Below are positions 59,379 through 64,000 of a stretch of 64,000 nt of DNA, piece after piece. The notes under the pieces are model-generated. The model was not told the DNA's origin. It saw only the letters and a list, made by a program, of their open reading frames with translations, and did no database searches. The position numbers and the translations under genes were made by a program. The DNA lies in NCBI RefSeq assembly GCF_000190535.1, contig NC_015160.1:2232001-2296000 (forward strand). The letters are read 5' to 3'. The first letter of the stretch is position 1, and the number at the start of each line of letters is the position of its first letter. This DNA comes from Odoribacter splanchnicus DSM 20712. GTDB lineage: Bacteria > Bacteroidota > Bacteroidia > Bacteroidales > Marinifilaceae.

Positions 59379-59771
59379 TCACATATTCGTAGCGATCGAT
59401 TCGGCACAAGCTTTCATTTCCTCAGCCGGAAATTGCTTTTTAGGATTACAAAAATTCATATCGTCCCCTCCGTTGAGAGGCACCAGATGAACATGTGCAT
59501 GCGGGACATCCAAACCCAATACAGCCACACCGACCCGTTGGCAAGGAATGGTTTTACCAATAGCCCTGGCGACCTTCTTGGCAAACACCATTAGCCCGGC
59601 TAACTCTTCATCCGAAAGATCGAACAGGTAATCGGTTTCTTTTTTAGGAATCACAAGCGTATGTCCCTTTTGCAAAGGATTAATATCGAGAAAAGCATAA
59701 TAATACTCATCCTCAGCTACTTTATAAGAAGGAATTTCTCCTTTCACGATTTTAGAAAAAATTGAAGCCAT
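59379..59771 (-). CDS. HIT-family protein (histidine triad nucleotide hydrolase)
   Basis: A 130-residue protein from the ATG at 59771 (MASIFSKIVKGEIPSYK), which starts 13 bases after the greA stop; an upstream in-frame ATG would overlap greA. The catalytic HAHVHLVPL motif is near residue 95. Hydrolysis of AMP-lysine-type or dinucleotide substrates is known for the family. Co-transcribed with greA. Confidence 0.93.
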   Translation of the reverse strand: MASIFSKIVKGEIPSYKVAEDEYYYAFLDINPLQKGHTLVIPKKETDYLFDLSDEELAGLMVFAKKVARAIGKTIPCQRVGVAVLGLDVPHAHVHLVPLNGGDDMNFCNPKKQFPAEEMKACAESIATNM

Positions 59772-59784
59772 AACAAATCGCATT

Positions 59785-60261
59785 TTACAGACTGATATCC
59801 ATAATTTCGAATTCCATTTCACCGGCAGGTACCTTCACCATCACTTTATCTCCTAATTTCTTTCCGACCAAAGCCTGTGCAATCGGTGTATGGATAGATA
59901 ACTTCCCTTCCTTGAAATTTGCTTCAGTTTCAGAAACCAGAGTATAAGTCATTGTTGCTCCGGTTTTCGTATTTTTGATCGTCACCTTATTCAACATCTG
60001 TACTTTAGATGTATCGATCTGTGACTCATCGATCACCCGACAGGTCGCGATGGTATCTTTCAGTTGGGCTATTTTTGCTTCCAAAAGCCCCTGGGCATCT
60101 TTGGCTGCATCATATTCTGCATTTTCTGAAATATCGCCTTTTTCGATAGCTTCTCCAATAGCCTTGGAAATTTTCGGACGTTCTACATTCTGCAATCTTT
60201 CCAATTCCTCCTGTAGTTTCTTCAATCCCTCTTTTGTTACATAAGACACTTTGTTGCTCAT
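59785..60261 (-). CDS. greA: Transcription elongation factor GreA
   Basis: A 158-residue RNA-polymerase cleavage factor: N-terminal coiled coil (about 1-75) with the tip acidic residues in GDISENAEYDAAKD (near 43), and a C-terminal FKBP-like domain. It rescues backtracked polymerase. In the gap upstream (60262-60608) a small hairpin CACTTAT/ATAAGTG (60306-60325) is seen and nothing else. Confidence 0.95.
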   Translation of the reverse strand: MSNKVSYVTKEGLKKLQEELERLQNVERPKISKAIGEAIEKGDISENAEYDAAKDAQGLLEAKIAQLKDTIATCRVIDESQIDTSKVQMLNKVTIKNTKTGATMTYTLVSETEANFKEGKLSIHTPIAQALVGKKLGDKVMVKVPAGEMEFEIMDISL

Positions 60262-60608
60262 AACCGTTTATTTAACATTTATTTTATACATAAAAAAATA
60301 AATGACACTTATCCTCCAATAAGTGCCTTTATTAAAAAGAATTCCTGTTGATACTAGGAATCCTCACCTCCGATTACAAAGATATGACCTTTTTTCGGAA
60401 TAAAAAATTTTTTCAGCAAAATTATACAAACGTTTCCACTTCAGAATTTCTTCGTTTCGCCCCTAATCTCACTCTTTATCAATATTTTTCTCTTTCAATA
60501 CCCTTCAAAATACCGGCTTGTTTTCAGACCAGCCTTGTAAATAACCGGATAGATAGTTCCTCTTTTATACATAAACTTTTCAGAAGTTATAAAATAAAAA
60601 GGGAATCA

Positions 60609-60640
60609 TTTGCATATAAAAATAACTTTTCCTACATTTG
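60609..60640 (+). promoter_or_regulatory. Promoter of rplS
   Basis: TTTG (60609-60612), 20 bases, then TACATTTG (60633-60640), close to the Bacteroidetes consensus. Confidence 0.65.
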
Positions 60641-60657
60641 CACCTCGATAAAAACGT

Positions 60658-60699
60658 ACACAGTCTCTTATACGAAAGACTCCGTGATAATACTGTGTC
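60658..60699 (+). promoter_or_regulatory. Structured leader upstream of rplS
   Basis: ACACAGT (60658-60664) pairs with ACTGTGT (60693-60699); inside, AGTCT and AGACT can form a nested hairpin. It lies within the roughly 80-base leader of the L19 gene. Ribosomal-protein leaders often bind their own product, so an autoregulatory site is possible but unproven. Confidence 0.45.
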
Positions 60700-60728
60700 C
60701 GATAAATGGATTTTTAAAATTTGAAATA

Positions 60729-61082
60729 ATGGATTTAATTAAAGTTGCAGAACAGGCATTTGCCGCTGAGAACCCAGTAGAGCATCCTTCATTCAACACA
60801 GGTGACACAGTAAGCGTTCACTACAAAATTGTCGAAGGAAATAAAGAGCGTATCCAGGTATTCCGTGGTGTAGTTATCCAAGTCAAAGGAACCGGAAGCA
60901 CTAAAACTTTCACTGTTCGTAAAATGTCAGGAAATGTCGGTGTTGAAAGAATTTTCCCGATAGAATCACCGTTTATCAAAGAAATCGAAGTAAACAAAGT
61001 CGGAAAAGTAAGACGTGCCCGGATTTATTATTTCCGTAATCTTACCGGTAAGAAAGCCAAAATCAAAGAAAAGAGATCTTAA
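60729..61082 (+). CDS. rplS: Ribosomal protein L19
   Basis: A 117-residue 50S protein from the ATG at 60729 ([15 protein letters not shown]). A long in-frame extension upstream to 60348 runs through the promoter and leader and is not used. The conserved [20 protein letters not shown] and [22 protein letters not shown] stretches identify L19. Unlike E. coli it is not with rpsP-rimM-trmD; here it stands alone with its own promoter and terminator. Confidence 0.97.
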   Translation: MDLIKVAEQAFAAENPVEHPSFNTGDTVSVHYKIVEGNKERIQVFRGVVIQVKGTGSTKTFTVRKMSGNVGVERIFPIESPFIKEIEVNKVGKVRRARIYYFRNLTGKKAKIKEKRS

Positions 61083-61099
61083 GATCAAGTTAAAAATAA

Positions 61100-61129
61100 A
61101 AAAAGCTCTGCGTTGCAGGGCTTTTTTTA
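61100..61129 (+). terminator. Terminator after rplS
   Basis: GCTCTGC, loop GTT, GCAGGGC (one wobble) flanked by A- and T-runs. Confidence 0.9.
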
Positions 61130-61210
61130 TTTCCTATCTTTGTCAAATCTTTAAGGAATATTTTATCGTATCAACAAAGACAGAATCATCACAACAATAA
61201 AAAATACATT

Positions 61211-62953
61211 ATGGAGAATACTGAAATTATTCAAAAAGCCAGAGCCAAAGCCGAAATGTGGCTGAACGATGCCTACGACAAAGCTACCCGTACAGAAGTA
61301 GAACGCCTGTTGAATGCCAGTGACCCGACCGAATTGATCGACTCATTTTACAACGATCTGGAATTCGGTACCGGTGGGTTACGCGGAATTATGGGTGTGG
61401 GGAGCAACCGGATGAATATTTATACGGTAGGTGCCGCTACCCAAGGTTTCGCCAATTATATTAACCGGCTGTTCCCGGGAGAAAATAATTCAGTATGTAT
61501 AGGCCACGATTGCCGCCATCATTCGCGGGAATATGCAGAAACGACTGCAGCGATCTTTTCAGCCAACGGCATTACAGCTTATCTTTTCGAATCGCTGCGT
61601 CCGACACCGGAAATGTCGTTTGCTATCCGTGAATTGGGATGTAAAGGAGGAGTCATCATTACCGCTTCACACAACCCGAAAGAATATAACGGTTATAAGG
61701 CTTACTGGAATGATGGTTCACAGTTAGTTCCCCCTCACGATAAAAATGTGATCGACGAAGTAAAAAAAGTGAAGGTCACCGATATTAAGTTCACGGCTGT
61801 CCCGGATAAAATCAAGACTCTTGGCGAAGATTTTGACCAGAAATTCCTGAATACAGTAAAAACCCTGAGTTTATCTCCGGAAGCCATTCAACATCAGCAC
61901 GACTTGAAAATTGTTTTTACTCCCTTACATGGTACCACTTATAAATTAGTGCCTGCTTCTTTACGTAATTGGGGGTTCACCAATATCACCACTATCCCGG
62001 AACAGATGATTACCGACGGTGATTTTCCAACCGTAGCTTCTGCAAATCCGGAAGAACCGGCAGCCTTCAAGATGGCATTGGATAAAGCCCGGGAGATCGA
62101 TGCCGACCTGGCTATGGCTTGTGATCCGGACGGTGACCGTATCGGTATCGCTGTTAAAGACGACCGGGGCGAGTGGATTCTACTCAACGGCAACCAGACC
62201 AACATTATTTTTACCTGGTATATCATCCAGCGCAGGAAAGCATTAGGCCTACTCAAAGGCAACGAGTATACTGGTAAAACGATCGTTACTTCCGAGCTGA
62301 TTAAAGATATCGCCGAGAAGAACGGGATTCCCTGTTACGATGTATACACCGGTTTCAAATGGATCGCCGATATGATCCGTAAAAAGGGAGCTGAAGGTTA
62401 CATCGGAGCCGGTGAAGAATCGTTCGGTTTCATGCCAGGTTCTTTTACCCGGGATAAAGATGCCGTATCTTCGACCTCTTTGATGGCAGAAATTGCTGCC
62501 TGGGCAAAAGATCAGGGGAAAACTTTGTTCGGTATTCTCGAATCGATCTATGCTGAATATGGTTTCTCACAAGAAAAAATGGTTTATATTGTACGCAAAG
62601 GCCTGACCGGAGCTCAGGAAATCAAAGATATGATGAACAACCTCCGGCACAACACCCCGAAAACGATCAATAACAGTGAAATCATCATCAAAAAAGATTA
62701 TGCAACATTACAGGAAATCAATCTGAAAACCGGAGAAACAAAAACCATGGATTTTCCAACCACCAGTGACGTACTTCAATTCTTCCTGGCCGACGGTTGC
62801 AAAATCTCCGTTCGTCCTTCCGGTACCGAACCCAAAATAAAATTCTATTTCGAAGCCCGTGCCACGATGAAAAATGTAAACGATTTTCATAAAGCCCAAG
62901 CTGAAGCTTTAGCTAAAATCGATGCAATGATGGCCGATCTGAAAATAAACTAA
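61211..62953 (+). CDS. Phospho-sugar mutase (phosphoglucomutase/phosphomannomutase)
   Basis: A 580-residue alpha-D-phosphohexomutase. Domain 1 holds the phosphoserine loop in TASHNPKEYNGYK (near residue 155), the metal site is DPDGDR (near 308), the sugar-binding loop GEESFGF (near 400), and the phosphate-binding RPSGTEPKIKFY near 537. It interconverts hexose-1-phosphate and hexose-6-phosphate. Its length and RGIMGVGSNRMN start resemble the PGM2-like group. The exact sugar is unresolved. Confidence 0.93.
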   Translation: MENTEIIQKARAKAEMWLNDAYDKATRTEVERLLNASDPTELIDSFYNDLEFGTGGLRGIMGVGSNRMNIYTVGAATQGFANYINRLFPGENNSVCIGHDCRHHSREYAETTAAIFSANGITAYLFESLRPTPEMSFAIRELGCKGGVIITASHNPKEYNGYKAYWNDGSQLVPPHDKNVIDEVKKVKVTDIKFTAVPDKIKTLGEDFDQKFLNTVKTLSLSPEAIQHQHDLKIVFTPLHGTTYKLVPASLRNWGFTNITTIPEQMITDGDFPTVASANPEEPAAFKMALDKAREIDADLAMACDPDGDRIGIAVKDDRGEWILLNGNQTNIIFTWYIIQRRKALGLLKGNEYTGKTIVTSELIKDIAEKNGIPCYDVYTGFKWIADMIRKKGAEGYIGAGEESFGFMPGSFTRDKDAVSSTSLMAEIAAWAKDQGKTLFGILESIYAEYGFSQEKMVYIVRKGLTGAQEIKDMMNNLRHNTPKTINNSEIIIKKDYATLQEINLKTGETKTMDFPTTSDVLQFFLADGCKISVRPSGTEPKIKFYFEARATMKNVNDFHKAQAEALAKIDAMMADLKIN

Positions 62954-62961
62954 TACCCGGC

Positions 62962-63005
62962 AGGCTAATGTACCGCACTGTGTATACAGACCGGTACATT
63001 AGCCT
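62962..63005. terminator. Terminator between the mutase and helicase genes
   Basis: AGGCTAATGTACCG (62962-62975) pairs with its complement at 62992-63005, followed by ATTTT on the plus strand. It may serve both converging genes. Confidence 0.75.
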
Positions 63006-63009
63006 ATTT

Positions 63010-64000
63010 TCAAACCGGTATTTCGAAGAACTCTTCTTTAAAATTGACGAAATATACCCTTTCCTGTGCCCGGGTAATCGCCGTATACAACCAACGCCAA
63101 TACTCATCATTCAGCATCTCCTCCGGCAACCACCCCTGATCGATAAACACGGCATCCCATTGTCCCCCCTGAGCTTTATGACAGGTAACGGCATAAGCGA
63201 ATTTCAGTTGTAAGGCATTGTAATATTCATTTTCCCGGATTTTTTCAAATCGTTTCTTTTTAGAAGGGATATCGGCATAATCGGCTTCTACAGCCTGATA
63301 AAATATACGGTTTTGTTCATACGTCATCGCCGGATAATCGGACATCAGGGTATCCAGCATAACCCAAGCCGTCACCTCTTCTTCATACCCATCTATCTTC
63401 AGTGTAGCATTTACAAAATGATGACCATAAAGCTCTACTCTTCTGCCGGCCCGTTGTACGGTAGCCATATCTCCATTGGCAATAAAATCGATTTTTTCAT
63501 AATCAGCTCCCCAGAAATAATTGTTTTTTACGATCATAATCCGGTCTCCACTACAAAAATCCTCTTCCCGGTATAAGATCGTGCGGCGTATTCCTTCATT
63601 AAACCGATTGGCCCGTTTATTCGAACGACAAACGACAATCGTTTCTTCTTCCCCGAACCGCCCGTAACAGGAATCTATTTCTTCCAGAAGTTCCCCACCA
63701 CCGATCTTAAAAACATCGGGAAATTTTCCGATCCTGAGCCGCAGATTTTCCGATCCGATTCCGATCAGACTCCGTACCTGTGTGGCATTGTATAAAATAC
63801 CCGACTGTTCTGCCTGCCGCATAATATCGGTCAAAGCCACCTCGGTCACCTTGAAATTATAAGCAGCTTCCAGTTCCCGTCTGTCCAAGGCCGGACTAAT
63901 ATCCAGGCCTACAGGGGGTAACTGAGCCACATCCCCGATCAGTATCAAACGGTTATTCCGTCCATTATATATATACTGTATCAAATCGTCCAACAAACAA
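63010..64000 (-). CDS. RecD/Pif1-like DNA helicase, 5' end beyond window
   Basis: The frame is open to the right edge, so the N-terminus with Walker A is not visible (330 codons seen). Helicase motif III-like LILIGDVAQLPPVG is near the edge, followed by an ALTDIMRQAEQSG region, VVCRSNKRAN (motif IV-like) and the C-terminal UvrD-like box AYAVTCHKAQGGQWDAVFID with LYTAITRAQERVYFV. This matches the ATP-dependent RecD-like exodeoxyribonuclease/helicase group common in Bacteroidetes. It acts on DNA in repair or recombination; the exact role is unknown. Confidence 0.88.
   Translation of the reverse strand, partial: CLLDDLIQYIYNGRNNRLILIGDVAQLPPVGLDISPALDRRELEAAYNFKVTEVALTDIMRQAEQSGILYNATQVRSLIGIGSENLRLRIGKFPDVFKIGGGELLEEIDSCYGRFGEEETIVVCRSNKRANRFNEGIRRTILYREEDFCSGDRIMIVKNNYFWGADYEKIDFIANGDMATVQRAGRRVELYGHHFVNATLKIDGYEEEVTAWVMLDTLMSDYPAMTYEQNRIFYQAVEADYADIPSKKKRFEKIRENEYYNALQLKFAYAVTCHKAQGGQWDAVFIDQGWLPEEMLNDEYWRWLYTAITRAQERVYFVNFKEEFFEIPV

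Noticed and set aside
60348..60728. Upstream extension of rplS by 127 codons
   Set aside because: It contains the rplS promoter and leader hairpin, and L19 homology begins at 60729.

Overview
The window is chromosomal DNA of a Bacteroidales bacterium. The evidence is SusC/SusD outer-membrane pairs with a FecR-type anti-sigma factor and an ECF sigma factor, an lpxC-fabZ gene fusion, promoters of the Bacteroidetes type (TAnnTTTG at -7, in one case with TTTG 19 bases upstream), and RND efflux and TPR/OmpA-like lipoproteins typical of the phylum. Protein flavour and base composition suggest the Odoribacter/Butyricimonas neighbourhood, but that is inference, not a database result.

Layout. 1-10.56 kb is housekeeping: a lipoprotein with TPR-like repeats (cut by the window edge), alaS, then M23 peptidase, MerR regulator, Nif3-like protein, C4 zinc-ribbon protein and valS. 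10.54-30.2 kb is an accessory island. It starts with an IS5/IS1182-type element whose terminal repeat supplies the last codons and stop of valS. Next come scraps of a susD gene and of another unidentified gene, a hipBA toxin-antitoxin pair with two operator-like palindromes, and a minus-strand polysaccharide-utilisation-type locus (fecR, susC, susD, and a gene fusing an amidotransferase-like region to a DsbD-alpha-like domain). susC is split near its 3' end by a 2,497-base group II intron whose maturase gene carries three frameshifts. The locus lies between two copies of a 56-base repeat (55/56 identical). One copy sits just upstream of fecR. The other sits just beyond the operon, immediately ahead of a strong terminator, so it could drive a small RNA of about 75 nt. 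Further right are an AlbA_2/RecG-like gene, an internally deleted relative, an IS1595 element with clean terminal repeats and target duplication, and the ECF sigma gene.

30.9-64 kb is again mostly core genome: Sir2 deacylase, rlmD, dps, an esterase, a fluoride channel, an AlkD-like protein, pckA, the lipid A genes lpxD-lpxC/fabZ-lpxA, the rimP-nusA-infB operon with a terminator hairpin in its leader, a DsbD-alpha-like protein, a CapA-like protein, mgsA, a metal-type RND efflux operon, HAD and thioesterase genes, an ABC transporter operon with a GntR regulator and a matching operator palindrome, greA and a HIT gene, rplS with a structured leader, a phosphosugar mutase, and the start of a helicase running off the edge.

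Functionally, the island's susC/susD/fecR set with the ECF sigma factor looks like one nutrient-uptake regulon that mobile elements have broken up: the sigma gene is separated from fecR, and susC depends on intron splicing. No glycoside hydrolase or peptidase lies in the locus, so its substrate cannot be read from the window. No tRNA, rRNA, CRISPR array or integrase was seen.
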